Shown: positions 12,230 to 24,824, numbered from the stretch's first letter. The stretch: 64,000 nucleotides of DNA from Epiperipatus broadwayi (GCA_028023455.1 JAQFVV010006215.1:5319230-5383229), one strand, 5' to 3'. The notes: generated from the letters alone by a model not told the origin. Numbers and translations are program-made.

Positions 12230-13622
12230 ATGTACATCAATAGTAGTCTCACTGATGTTTAGGATGCCCCTTTTTGTAGTTTTTCTTGCTTTTGGTGACA
12301 TGGTAATCATCTGATAGCCTGTTATTGGCATCTCTTGAGAATACATAATAGTTGTGCTGTTAAATTTCCTGTTGTTACTATCTTGGGATTCACAGCTTTT
12401 ATGATTGTAGGTTCTTTATCATTGTCATTGGGATAATGATCACCTTTTGAGAACTTTTAGATCTATGATTAGTTGGTCAACATCGTAGATTCTGTATTTG
12501 CTATTATTAGGATGTCTTGGCTCTTGACAATCAATTGACTGTTATGATAAACTCTAAACTCACTGTTATCTGGACCTCTTGGCTCATTCTTTTTATATGA
12601 ATAGTCTGATCTCAATTAATTTCTATCTCTTCTGCAGTTTCTATAGTTAATATAAAATTTCCAATTAAACTTTTGTTATCACAGTTGAACATTTCTTTCC
12701 CAATAAAACTTCTATTTGAAACTTTATCTCTCTGTGCTCGTTTATGGATGCATTATTCATTCTTTCTCAATACTATGAATGAAATCATATTTTGTCTCTT
12801 AAGCTTGCATTTCATCTACAATTCTGTAGGCAATATTCTGTGAGTGGAAATAGGCATTTTTATACTCCAATTTCCATTTATCTCTTTGGGCAATGTCTTG
12901 TTTTAACTTTTGCATGATTTGATATAACAGGTAGTTGCTTTTTGGATGAAACTATGGTGTGAGCATGTACTTTATTATCCAAAAGTAAAAGCTTCTCCAT
13001 TATCAATCATTATTTTCCAAAGTACTTTATGAATAGCCCTTAATTTTTTCAGCATATTAAGTGGGATAGAAGCCTATCTGGAATAAATATCTACAATCTT
13101 CATCAATTTACAATAGAAATCTTTCACTATTATTGTTTCCTTCTCCATAGACTTGCATAATCAGTATTGATACAAAAGCAAAACAAACAACATTGCTAAA
13201 ATTTGTGCTCTAAATTGTATGCTCTTGTCTATCCTTGGCCATCTTAAATATGATGTGACTAGCATTTCCTTACTGTTAAATAAATGTTAAGATTTTGACA
13301 ATCTATTGTATCTATAATTTTTACATGATCTTTCTTACTAATCATTTTATTTGTCTATATAAGTAATCAGCTTAATTGCATTAACAAAGAAAATTTCTTG
13401 TTTGCATTTTAGCTCAAAGTAGTATGACAACAATGACTTAAAGCAGTGTGTCATTTCTGGGGCAAAACCTGCTGTATTCTTTTCAGTTCTCAGATCTCTG
13501 ACAATGTAGTAATAGTAAGTTTTGATCATATTTGAATTCATGCGATTTTTTATGTCTAATGAAAAAATGAGGACTTTTTTGTTTATTTTAGTGAAATAGC
13601 ATTCAACCTTGGTTTTGGTCAA
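12230..13622 (-). pseudogene. Gypsy-type LTR retrotransposon integrase relic
   Basis: Minus-strand frames, broken by many stops, preserve the order of a Gypsy integrase. Near 13270-13220 is a zinc-binding-domain signature (SYLRWPRIDKSIQ, compare the family's W-W/R-P-x-I/M-D-x-x-I). Near 13120-13080 is the start of the catalytic core (KIVDIYSR, like V-D-x-x-S). Near 13000 comes IDNGEAFT, the conserved D-N-G with the second catalytic Asp. A stretch resembling the THxxT-xxxPxEL and basic C-terminal region follows to about 12230. The 91-codon frame at 13622-13347 lies upstream and is not itself diagnostic. No reverse transcriptase, protease or LTRs are recognisable nearby. The element is clearly dead. 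Confidence 0.55.
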
Positions 13623-14059
13623 AGTTCTTAATGAAAAGGCTATTGTTTTTTTAGAAATGATTTTATTGCTATAAACAAGTAGGAGCTAATCCCTGTGATT
13701 CGTCATATAACTTCACATATTACAATTAGACTTTTTATCTGTATCATAATGTATGAACTAGAGTCCTTTATAATTTATAAATGCTGGAATCCTTTCTTAA
13801 CTTCCAACTTGTTTTTCCACGAGAAATATGTAGGATGTCTCTGCTGTTTCAGTTCTATTATGGATGAAATTCTAATAATAATTTACTAAGCCCAACAAAG
13901 CTTAAAACTCTTTTACGTTCACATATGTTTTGGCTTCTAAAATAGCCTTTACTTTACTCTTAACGGAATGAATCCTCATAGTATTTATTTTTAACCCAAG
14001 TTAAATTATTTTTCTAATATTAAACTTATTATTTCTTGACAGATAGTAATCCAAGTTCA
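13623..14059. other. AT-rich stretch, nothing recognised
   Basis: No domain or transposon end recognised. A 64-codon frame at 13695-13889 has no family resemblance. Confidence 0.5.
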
Positions 14060-14268
14060 TATATCTACCACCATTTGGTTCATAAGGTCCCGAAATATGA
14101 CTGGTGTCATAGATATCCTCACTGATGATGGCCACAAGCCAGAAATTAGTCTGGGGATATTGGATAAGTAGGCACTAGATAGGGATTTTATGCATAAGCC
14201 TTCTGGCATCCACTGATTACTCTGTTTGGCACAGGGTGGCACTACTGTATGAAGAGTTTTGCCTTTGT
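14060..14268 (+). mobile_element. Family A element copy 2 (A2), single sense arm
   Basis: This aligns over about 200 bp with the sense arms of A1, A3 and A4, from just before the ribozyme to the end of ...GAGTTTTGCCTTTG. It lacks the inverted partner arm and the conserved tail, so it is a truncated or solo copy. It matters because it carries the best preserved hammerhead of the family (14112-14161). A 61-codon frame on the opposite strand is a shadow of the repeat. Confidence 0.7.
14112..14161 (+). ncRNA. Type I hammerhead ribozyme (best family A example)
   Basis: All conserved hammerhead positions are present in order. Stem I 5' strand ends ATATCCTCA (to 14121); core CTGATGA 14122-14128; stem II TGGC/GCCA with loop CACAA (14129-14141); GAA 14142-14144; stem III ATT/AGT (14145-14150) with no loop; C at position 17 (14151); stem I 3' strand TGGGGATAT from 14152. 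Stem I pairs over nine consecutive positions with one G-U. The cleavage triplet is the canonical GUC, so scission is predicted between 14151 and 14152. A loopless, near-palindromic stem III is typical of animal hammerheads that often act as dimers. The fold is worked out by hand; activity is inferred. Confidence 0.8.
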
Positions 14269-15290
14269 TTAGATATCAACCTACTGACTTTAACTTCTCT
14301 AAATGTGTATTAATGGTATAATTTTTTTGTTTAAAAAAAAAGACTTTTATCTCTCCAATATTTTTTTACTTTTAAAAAGGTAATATGATTATGCATATTT
14401 GTAAAAAATTTAATATTTTATATCAATACAGTATATATATATTGTACTTTTTTTATTAGGTCTAAATAGGTTTTGAAAGTTGATTTCTTAAAAAAATTTA
14501 AATTTAAAGAAATGTAAGTATTGTAAGTGCTATAGTAATGTTGATAACATTTTTAAAACTTTGTTAAGATGAAGTTAAAAGTTATAAAATTTTATAAAGT
14601 TATGCTAAAATTACAAAGTAAAAATTAAATATTATAATTTTGTATGGTTGGGAGAACTGGCCATAGTGAGAATAATGAAAATTATGTACTAAAAATCTTA
14701 TTAAACAAAATGTTGAAACTGGTTTTTAAATAATGATTAAAAATTAAATAAGTTATTAAATGTATTTTAATAAAAGTAGATTTAAATTTATATTATAGTT
14801 GTTTATTAAAAGTTTTAATATTTTGTAGTATATACAAGTATATTCAATTTTATTTATTGTTTAAAATAATGTCAAAATTTATTATTCCAAATTTTATCAT
14901 TATTTTATTATTTTTTATAATATATTTTGTAAATATTTTATTAATTTTATTTTCAGACAGTGATTGCAATATTTGTCTGGAATTAAGGTCATGTGACTAA
15001 CAATGCATGTATTTTTTTGTGTGCTTGCAAGATTTTTAAAAGAAAGTTTCAAAATTACTTTCAGAATTGTTTTAAAAAAATTGAAAACATTTGAATATCA
15101 TAAAAATAAATATAGGAAATTATTTAATTAGTTGTCTTTAAAAATAGTTGTAGTTAATAAATAAAAAAAATAGATACATTAAAGTGTTAGATAAATTGAT
15201 TAATGTTAGGGATGATGACTCATATTATTTCAGATTTTAAAAATATGAAATTGACAATTATGTAAATTAGTTTTGTAGGCTGAGGGTCAA
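14269..15290. other. AT-rich stretch, nothing recognised
   Basis: Very T- and A-rich, with no coding or repeat signature beyond short homopolymers. Confidence 0.5.
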
Positions 15291-15294
15291 GTAA

Positions 15295-15329
15295 CCAATC
15301 AGAATGTAAGTTAGAGCTGGTATATAAAT
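15295..15329 (+). promoter_or_regulatory. CCAAT box plus TATA box, promoter candidate
   Basis: AACCAATCAG (CCAAT at 15295-15299) is followed 22 bases later by TATATAAAT (15321-15329). This is a classic RNA polymerase II arrangement, with a predicted start near 15350-15360. The next plus-strand frame begins at 15577 (78 codons, no recognised domain). It may serve an unrecognised gene or a retroelement LTR, or be chance in AT-rich DNA. Confidence 0.35.
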
Positions 15330-15576
15330 GAATGCTGTCCTTTTTTTTACTATTACTACTCACTATTACTACTTCTTTTATATTTTATTTTTAAATAGTA
15401 CCCAGTATATTATTAGAATAGTCAATTAGTCTCAATTTTTTAAATTTTATTATTTTTATAAAAAAGGTGTAAAGGATTATAAATTTTATTAAGTTAAAAT
15501 AAAAATGTTGCCTTAAAACCAATTAGTTTTTTACTAGATATTTCTATTTAAAACTTACGTCAAGTTCATAATAATT

Positions 15577-15813
15577 ATGGAGCATATACCTGAAATAATG
15601 TGCATGGGGAGGTTAGTGATGAAAAATCCGATGACAGAGGAAAGTATAATTTTTGTGCTAATTAAAAACTGTTATAATTATTTATATAAAATGCTTTGGA
15701 TTTTAAAAAGAATATTATTTGGAAATATCACTTGGAGAATTAATACATTTGTGTATATTATAAGAACTTTAAAAGATATTGTTTGGATAATAAAATTACC
15801 TGGAAAAGACTGA
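15577..15813 (+). other. Unidentified 78-codon open frame
   Basis: An ATG-initiated frame lying about 220 bases downstream of the CCAAT/TATA candidate. The product would be rich in Ile, Leu, Met and Trp with a basic C-terminus and no recognisable domain, signal peptide or repeat. The composition is what AT-rich random DNA yields. Kept only because of the upstream promoter-like signals. Confidence 0.12.
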
Positions 15814-18769
15814 AATTAAATGTTTCTTTAAAGTTATAAAAATATTCAAGATGAAATCATAGTACAAGAAAATATATCCTTCTTTATTATAACTATTGAC
15901 CATATATTTTAAAAGTACAGCAATTTTTTAAAAAAAAAATTATTTAAAAGTTATTTAAACTTTTTTTGGAAAAATGATGAAAATTAAAAGACAAATATTA
16001 TTACAGATATAATTACTCTGACAAGTTATTGTCAAAATACGTAAATTATTTTTATATAATAAAAACTTGTTTTCTTAAATATACGTCAAAAAAGGAAAAT
16101 AAATGAATAAAAATAAATATTATCAGGTCTAAATAAATAACCTATGGAATATTTAAATATAAAGCTATTTATTACTTTATATCTGCATTATGAGATGTTT
16201 TAAAGAAAAAATGGAAAAATGCCTATTTTCTGCTAGCGTATGGATTGATTTTGAATGGCCATTAATGATGCATCTGGACACCGATAGAATTCATATGAAT
16301 GGAAAACAATGGAACTTACCTACAGGAAATATATTTTTTTTAAAAGTGATATCACATTAATAATTGTTATCCTGAGAAAGAAACAGATAAGACTATTTAA
16401 AGACTTTCAAGAACAGGATGAACAATAAATTTTCAAATTTTCTTGGATTTAAAAGTCGACATTATTATTTTTTTATTTGTGAGTTTACATGCCACAGGAG
16501 AGGAGAGAGAGTTCAGTGTTAGAACAACTTTTAGACAATATTCATCACATAACAAATGCGGAGATTCCCTTTTGAAGCATTGAATTGCAATGAAGGACTT
16601 TAGTTGAACTTTATTGGAGAACAAACATGAATTGGAATTATGTAAATTTAGTTTTAATTATTATATTAAATATCCTAACTTTAGTAATAGAATTTATTGG
16701 ATAGGATAGGAAAAGTACATTTTGTAGGATATTATTTTTTATTATTATTCTAACAACATTAATATTTAAAAAATCTTTTCATATTTTAAAGTTTTGCAAA
16801 CACTTTTAAAGTATGATAGTTATTGTATTGGATGACTGGTATTTTTGATTAATGTTTTTTTATGCTGAATTTTGACCAGAAGACTTCTAAAATAGTGACT
16901 TATAAGTCAAAGAATCACTAGATAATTTTAAAATTGTTAATCATTATATGATGTACATTTTATTTATTATTTTAGGAGAGTTGCTTGGAAAATTTTTTAA
17001 ATATTGATTTTATCAAATGAATGTATGAACATGAGTATGTGTGCGTTAATTACACATATAATTTTTATTATTACTCTGAGATATAAACTATGATTTTAAA
17101 AAAGATACGCATACATTTTTTTTTCTTTTGTATACTTTAGTTTAATATAATGTATTGATGCTCATAATTTTTTCATGATTCTTTACTGAATGAACCATAC
17201 CCTAAAATCAAAGTCATTTGTATTTTTGTTGTTAAGTTTTAAGTGAATAAAACCTTTTTTCTTATAATAGTTCTGGATTGATAATATTATATGAATTTTG
17301 TTTATTATTAAGAGTAATGCTAGTTATTTTGTGATGTGGATTGTTAGATCTATTTTGGAGTTTTAATCAGTAATGACAGGGAAGTATATAAGGAAACCCT
17401 TGGATGTTTTATATGTAGGATATGTTAAGAAGATAGGAAAATAGCCTATATTTATGCAAGTACAGTTAACATAGCCCTGTGTCTTGTATGTATTTTCTGT
17501 GCAGTGTTTGATATTTTGTATTTTTAAATGATCTGCAAGAGCTGAATAGATAGCTTGGACATTATTTTTGAAGGTATTGGACAAAAGTCATACCTATTCT
17601 TTCACACTATTTCCATGTAGATTATTAAATATATTTGATACTATTGAGTCTTTACTCTAATCATTCCTTCATGTCTTGTGCATCGTATCGCTATCTTAAT
17701 TTCAATAGTTATTACATTGTATAGCATAGTATTTTATGAAAGACGAATAATAAATAATTTTGGATTGACGTATTGTTTTTTCAAAAGGAAGTAAGATAGG
17801 TTTTTCTTGTTTGGATTAAGATGAAATACAGATGAAATTGAATGAAAATACTGATAGTAAAGTACTAAAGAATCAGTTATCTTTTCATATTTTTATTAAA
17901 CTATTTTTGATGATAAAAAAAATTACAATTATTCATGATATTTTAAATAATTTTGATATTTTTTGATTTTTCACAAATCAATGCATATTTTTAAAAGAAC
18001 AAAACATCAAAAGGAATAACACAAAGTGTGATGAATGCTTGTATTTTATGAACATTATTTTTATTTTATTTTTAAAAAAACATGAAACACATATAAGGAT
18101 TTTGAGAGTGGTGCCAAGCAAAAAATACATTATTTTTGTTAAAATTCAATTTTTATTTATTAAATAACCTTAAAACATATTTTCAAAATGAACATTATTT
18201 TAATTTATATTTTTGTGTACATTTATTAAAGCTATATTGTCTATTATTTATTTAATTAGCAAATGATTTCATTAGACTATAAAGTGTAGGTCTAAATTAA
18301 CATTTTATTTTATATTATGTATGATAAATAATGCATAAGCCATAGTGAAGGCTTATTTATTTTTGATTTTTATATAATTGAAATGTTTAACTTAGTCTTA
18401 TTTTAGCTAAATTTATATTTTGTTAGATTTTATCTAGTAAAGCTTGTACATATTGTAAATAGTATGAAAAGTATAATAAACTTGTTAAAATTGTTTTTAT
18501 AAAACTCTGTGTTATGTTGATTGATTTATTCACTATCATAAATACATGATTAACAGAATCCAAAATAAATATGATACATTTGCACAATATAAACAAATTA
18601 TTCATTTTTAAGAATAATTATCCAAACTATGATATTTAAATAATTTTTCTTTTGCAATAATATTATTATAGTCATAATTAATCACACAATTTACTGCATA
18701 GAATTTAATATTGTTTGTTGCCACATATTTTCAGATTATACCATATTAAGATGCCACATGAGAAATAAA
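15814..18769. other. AT-rich stretch with minor open frames
   Basis: No recognised gene. A 50-codon plus-strand frame starting at 16210 covers a patch with more balanced base composition (to about 16360). A minus-strand frame at 17584-17363 has no recognised family. Neither shows splice-site or promoter support. Confidence 0.4.
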
Positions 18770-19450
18770 AGAATTATATTATTAATATTATTGTTATTAT
18801 CATTATTATTAGTTGTCATAGTATTGAGCAGTAGGTAAGACTAATAATTACTTAATTAGGAGCAGGAATATTATTATTTATTATTGTTATTATTATTGTT
18901 TAGGTGTAGTTAGGAATGATACAAAATCCCTTATCATACTTGGCTACAGGAGATATTTTAAAATTGATTAGATTTATTTTTCAAGAACCTGAGATAGTTA
19001 TAATTATATTTTTAGTAAAAGAGATTAGAATTTATTTTAGTATTATTATACTAAATTACTTATTATTTTTAAAGTCTTAAGGATACTATGAATTTATTAT
19101 TACTATTTGAAATTAGAAGGGGGGGGTAGTGTTCTTATGCCATTGAGATTATAACCTGTGGGATATAGGCTCAATGCAATTCTTTACTGCTTTACCTTTA
19201 CTAAATTGCCTCATGATTTATTAGTGTTTTATTAATTTAATTTTCATGAATCGAAACATATCTTAATTTATTAATTATTTAGAGCTAGTCGAATGGTAGA
19301 AATTATTATAGGACATCTTTATTATTTATTATATTGAGATTATAAGTATTTTAGCTGGAGCCTTATTATTTATTTAAGCTAGTATTATTTTCTATTTATT
19401 GTATTGACCGAAAGGTGAGGGTACAATATATGTAATAATAATAGTCTGGG
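18770..19450. repeat. Degenerate TTA/TTG trinucleotide-rich tract
   Basis: Imperfect runs of ATT, TTA and ATTATTGTT are interspersed with unique sequence, and there is a run of eight G at about 19120. It looks like a decayed trinucleotide microsatellite cluster. No open frame of note. Confidence 0.5.
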
Positions 19451-19661
19451 TAGTCAATAGGGTTACAGCTTCAGCTCTGTCCAATAATTACGTAATGATT
19501 AGCATGGCATTGAAAAATTCACAAGTAATATTCATAAACATACACACAGGAATAGCTGCATGTTACATCACCTTATCTATGATGTACTGTGTAATAATAA
19601 GGATCAAAGATGGATAACAGAGATTGGAGAATCAACAATGTACACATAAACAAAGAGTTTT

Positions 19662-19749
19662 GCTAATTGCTCAACAAGCTTTGTGATAAATGCTTAGCAA
19701 GAGAAAGCACTTAAAATATATATATAAAATATGGGATCATGTGATATTT
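19662..19749 (+). repeat. Dispersed repeat family C, copy 1
   Basis: About 55 bases starting GCTAATTGCTCAA and ending TTAAAATAT match 45731-45785 with few differences. The flank GATCATGTGATATTT (19735-19749) is nearly identical to the conserved tail of family A. In the 45.7-kb copy the corresponding tail lies on the other side in inverted orientation, so this too appears to come from a foldback-type element. Confidence 0.6.
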
Positions 19750-19759
19750 GACTATTTTT

Positions 19760-20801
19760 TATTAACAATGTATACAAATCTCTGTATTCCAACCACTCAT
19801 TTGCATGCTAGTTATGTGTGCATTACATAGAAAAGGAATAAGAAAACTATGAATTATGTATAAATACAATTCACAAACCATCAAACTAAAAATTTCTCTG
19901 AATATGATTCCCTAATATGATTAATAGCAAAATAGATTAGACCTCGTGAGATCAATTTTGATATTTATATTAATAAAAACAAAAAATAATAATTTATATT
20001 TTAAATGTAACAGAAATTAATAAAATTATCTGACATTGCAAATTAATTTTTTATTAAAAAATCACATGTAAAAATTAAATAAATAATAAATGTAGCTTTT
20101 CCTTAGAGCCATGGTAATTAGACATTAGGAAAGAGGTCTTGCCATAGCTATTAAGAAATCAAGCAGAGTTAATTTACTTCCTTATGCACAGCCAGCACTA
20201 GCCCTATCAATGACTTCCTTTTAATAGAAAGGAGAAATTGATTTTAGCGTGGCTCATATTGTGCAGGAAGACAAGTGAAAAAATACTCCAAGTAAACTCG
20301 AACACCCACATTCAACTTTAGTAAAGTATAAACTAAAGTAAAACTACAACGTTAACCTCTACACCAAAGTTTAAATACAACAAATGCTTTAAAAATTTTG
20401 GTATTATTATATAAACTCAAAATTAGTAATTCAAATATGTTTAAATAAATTATATTATTAATAAAAAAGTAAAAATAAATTATATTATTTTAAAATTAAT
20501 TTAATTATATGAATAACTGCCTAAAATAAGACTTTAATTTTAAAGCCGTTTATATCGAGAACTTTTACGAGATAAATCACATCTATATATAGAATTCAAC
20601 GTTTTGGGATTATTATTTTTTGTTTGGTTCTGAAATTCAAAATTAACAAGGCGCGATTATTTGAATTTCTGAAAAACAATTGTATATTGTGTAGTAACTA
20701 TCGATAGAAAAAATATTGTTTTTAATATACGTATATATATTCCCTGTAAAACATTAATGAGTTTTTAAGAACCATTATTTTAAAGATAATTTACATATTA
20801 C
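19760..20801. other. AT-rich stretch, nothing recognised
   Basis: No gene, RNA or transposon terminus recognised between repeat C and foldback B1. Confidence 0.5.
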
Positions 20802-21138
20802 ATAAGAAGGAATATATAATGACACAGATTTCCCTCTCTCCACTCTATCTAATAACACTGATACACCTAAACACATATATGCTGAAAAGATAAATAATCA
20901 CCAATATACGTATTTCATGCTAAACCAGCAATCATCAGTTGGTCCAGACTATCATCTTTAGCATGAAATACGTATATTGGTGATTATTTATCTTTTCAGC
21001 ATATATGTGTTTAGGTGTATCAGTGTTATTAGATAGAGTGGAGAGAGGTGGGAGGTGTGAAAGTCTGTGCTCATATACCCTATATTACATATATATAGCC
21101 ACAGGTATATAACAAGCCTGTGTTTCAGTTATAAGAAG
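20802..21138. mobile_element. Foldback retrozyme-like element, family B copy 1 (B1)
   Basis: Two arms of 91 bases (20834-20924 and 20957-21047) are perfect reverse complements around a 32-base spacer. The right side continues to a tail ending CCTGTGTTTCAGTT (21130). Flanking 8-base direct repeats ATAAGAAG (20802-20809 and 21131-21138) suggest a target duplication and place the element at 20810-21130. The spacer plus left arm carries a hammerhead motif on the minus strand. Arm identity of 91/91 implies a recent origin or gene conversion between the arms. No coding capacity. Confidence 0.8.
20900..20943 (-). ncRNA. Type I hammerhead motif, family B (B1)
   Basis: On the minus strand: stem I ACCAA (20943-20939), core CTGATGA (20938-20932), stem II TGCT/AGCA with loop GGTTT, GAA, stem III ATAC/GTAT (perfect palindrome, 20913-20906), A at position 17 (20905), then TTGGT completing stem I. 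Beyond a TGG bulge, stem I can extend by further pairs. Weak point: the innermost stem II pair is U-U. The cleavage triplet AUA is allowed (NUH) but less favourable than GUC. Confidence 0.65.
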
Positions 21139-24100
21139 TAAGTAAATTGAATGGGATAAGAATTGTTGATGTATCGAACAATTGTCAAATAACACTATTT
21201 AACGATAAAATTAATAATAAGTTAGGGGTGGAATAAAATTAAGACTCTTCATGAGATTAAATGAAATTAGCGAAATCGATTTTTTTTTTTAGGTTTATGG
21301 ATCTTAAAAAAAATTGGAAAATGGATTTTATAGACAATAAACAAATAGAGCGAACAAAATAATCGGAAATTTTTGAGAATTAATTTAAAGAATAAATGGT
21401 AAATAATCTGGATGCGTAAGGATAAAAAGTAGTGAAATTCTCGAAATCGGATCGGGTATATTTTTAGAGATGATTTTGAAAGATAATGTGAAAATTTATG
21501 TATACTGGTATTATAATTAAAATGAATGAACATATACTCACGAAAATTAATATATTCATCAATAAATACAAATCTTATTTTTTAATCAAACGTTTTGATA
21601 ACAGAGCTTTAAATAGTTATTATTTGGAGCATACATTTTATTAAAGATAGTGCTGGATATTTATCAAAATTAGTTACAAAATCTTCCATGGGATAATACT
21701 AATATAAAAAATAACGTAATTGTTTTAAAAAAATGAAATCTAAAAAAAAAAAAAAGCATGGAAAAAAATGTTTAGACTGATCTAATGATATTATCTATCT
21801 TTTATTTTTGGGATTAGTTACGGATAAATAGATATTGTAATGCATTGCTGATCACAATTTTTTTACAAAGAACTTAACCAACTAGTAGAATCTTATTAGT
21901 CGAATGAAATCATTGTAAGAGCTACTGCGTGTCATGAATTTTCAGTCTTCTTCCTGACTAATGTCAAAATAGAAAAAAAACCAAATGTCCATTGTGGGTT
22001 GCTGAAGTAGCTTGATTTATTATAATTTAAACTAAATCTTTATTGTGTTATCAGAATTTCTGCATAATTCAATTTATCCGTTATTATATCAAATTATATT
22101 GAAGTTAATTCATTTATATGTTGTTAAAATTAAAAATCGTTATATATGAATGAAGCCTTTGCTGGATTATTCAATGATTGTCTTGCCCATATATAATATT
22201 AAAAAAAATTATAAAATTGAAGTATTTTAATCAAAATTCAAATTAACTTATTGTCTTAATTAAATTATATTTCAATCTTTATTGCTGTTGAAATTATTCT
22301 TATAAATGCAAAATATTGATTATTAAATAATGTATTTTAATCTATAATTCTATATAACTCCTTGTGTTAATCTCATTACCTAATCATAACAAACAAATAA
22401 TTTTTTAAATAAAAACAATTTTTTTGTCATTTTTTACACATTGTTTTCATTATATTAATGGATAATTTATTTTCTGTGCTTTATAAAACAACATTAGATA
22501 AATAAAAAGGTAAAGATTACTTTTTTTACACAAGATTTGACTCTAAATATAGAACAAACTTACATGCTTTAAAACATGGCAACATTGAAAATACTATCAA
22601 CATTAAGATGATAAAGAAGAATGAATCCACCAACACCTCAAATATATCCAAAATCATCATTGGGCTATGCAATTTCATGCTCAGTATTTTCAATACCAAA
22701 ATTGTCCAAAAATTATTTTATAACCATAGTCATGATTATTTTGCATTCTATTTGTACAAAATAAGTCTCTCAGAGATAGTTTTAAAGTAATCAAGGAATT
22801 AAATATGGTCAAATATATTTCAAATATTGTTTATTGCCTTTTTTCCAAGTTATTTACAGAAGCTACATCTTTTTAAGATTTATCATTATTTTACATTCTT
22901 GAGCAATATAGTAAATTTTAAATCTGGACTGGTAAATATAATTATAAATTATTCAATACTATTTCAATTTTTGGTGGTGCATGCTAGGTATTACAAGTAA
23001 ATAGAATCAGACTTATTGTTCTGGGAGTTGTAAAAATAATGCATTGTTGAAATAAAGGCAACTAAAATAATTTGTTTTTCTAATTATAAGAATAACTTAA
23101 CAAATTTTGTAAATACTTGGAGCTTTTCTTTTATGCTGACAGTATTCTATAGTAATATAAGGAATTTCTTCACATTCTCATTATATAAAGCAACTTGAAT
23201 CCTTAAAAAAACTTTTCTCCACATTATATCAAAAAATATCCAGCCATTCATTAGAAATCTTTCTTATCAATCATTGGAATATTTACTTTCCTATTTATCA
23301 TATTTGTCTAAATTGATATCTTAAGCATTTTACTACTTTAAAAATGTAGAAAGACAGCCATTTTGTACTTATTTCAATCTTGACAATCTGTTTACATTAG
23401 AATAGTATGATGTATTTTTTACTTATCTAATGAATTAATTTTATCTGTTACTGAACAAAGCAAATTTTAACTAAAAAATAATGAAATAAAAAAAAAGACG
23501 TAAATTTCTAAATATTTTTTGATGAATTTTTTGTTAATAAAATTTAGACATTTTCCATTGATTTTGTGCAAATTGTTTTAAATTATGCGAACATTTAATT
23601 TCTTTACACTTTGTTGCCAAGTTACTGAATATTGTTTTTCACATATGCTAAGGATCTTATTTGATCTAGTTGAAATTAAGAGAAGTTAACAGATTATATA
23701 TATTGAACCATATTCGAATGTCAAACACCCTCTACAAAAAACATACAATATTATCCCAACAATATAAATATAATACTTACATTTCCAACATAACTTTCTC
23801 ACTTGATTCAACACCAATTCACACTTTTTTTTGTTTGGTATAAACAACCACTCTTATTCTAAAAGAATAACAACCACTTTGAATAGTCATAACCCAACCC
23901 TAAATCCACAACTACTCAGTTGTTTGTAATCACTAATAGATTATACTTAATTAGGTTAAAAGACTTGATAAAGAATTTGTTAAAAAATTTATAAAAGAAT
24001 TTAAATTGACCGACAAATAAATTTAATTTTAAAATAATTTATTACTAACATTTATTTACTAAATTAAACATTTTATAATTCTAATAAACACACCATATTT

Positions 24101-24150
24101 TAAATTAACATTTCTAAATACAAAATCCTATAGCCCCCCTTTTCTTTTCC

Positions 24151-24154
<4 letters not shown>
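21139..24154. other. AT-rich stretch, nothing recognised
   Basis: No gene recognised. The frames at 21533-21267 and 22608-22790 have no family resemblance. A G-poor, C-containing stretch at about 23700-23900 shows strand asymmetry, but I could not match it to mitochondrial genes. Confidence 0.4.

Positions 24155-24195
<41 letters not shown>
24155..24195. repeat. Poly(T) tract of 41 bases
   Basis: An uninterrupted run of 41 T, followed by further T runs to 24242. It may be the poly(A) tail of a minus-strand retroposon lying to the right, but no element body is recognisable there, so it may also be a simple repeat or an assembly-sensitive site. Confidence 0.8.
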
Positions 24196-24204
<9 letters not shown>

Positions 24205-24255
24205 TTTCAAAACCTAACTTTAAATTTTTTTTTTTTTTTTTTAAAAAAAATTAAT

Positions 24256-24824
24256 AAAAATTAAATAAAAAATTTTACTAAATAGCTTTCTTGTTTGTTT
24301 TTAAAGATTTCTATGAACATTATCAGTTAGTGTAGTCTGTGACAATTGATAAAATTGTGGCTAGCTTATATGTTTTGCACATTTAAAGAAAATGACAAGC
24401 TGATTCAGTTTCAGCAAATTGAAGACTTCAAATGAATTTAATGATTATTATAAATCAGAAAATGAATAACTATACTACAATTTTTATATAAAGTGAGAAT
24501 TTTTTTAAAAAACAAAACAGCCATAGTGACAATTGTAGAATGATTAAATGGAGCACAAGTCTAATAAAATGATAGACAATAAAAAGAAAAATGTTAAAAT
24601 AGATTAATAATAGTATATAAACAATCTAAGTAAAAGTATAAAAACTTGCAGTCAAACATGCAATACATTTTTATGTTAATGATTAGAATGGAATACACAT
24701 TCAATATATTAATACAAAATCTTAATGAAAGTCTACGTAATCTCAAAAATCCTAGATTTATTTCGGACTTTCAAGAAAAAAACACCTTGAAAATTAGTTT
24801 CTGTGAATGCACCAAAATATGATG
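24256..24824. other. AT-rich stretch, nothing recognised
   Basis: Low-complexity DNA between the poly(T) tract and foldback B2. No coding signal. Confidence 0.5.

Noticed and set aside
13695-13889. 64-codon plus-strand frame as a small gene
   Set aside because: No domain, promoter or splice signals; composition typical of random AT-rich DNA.
18770-19450. Nuclear copy of mitochondrial DNA
   Set aside because: A phrase near 18980 vaguely resembles cox1, but the reading frame and flanking order do not match and the ATT repeats explain the similarity.
23700-23900. Mitochondrial insertion suggested by G-poor strand asymmetry
   Set aside because: No tRNA, rRNA or protein gene could be recognised.
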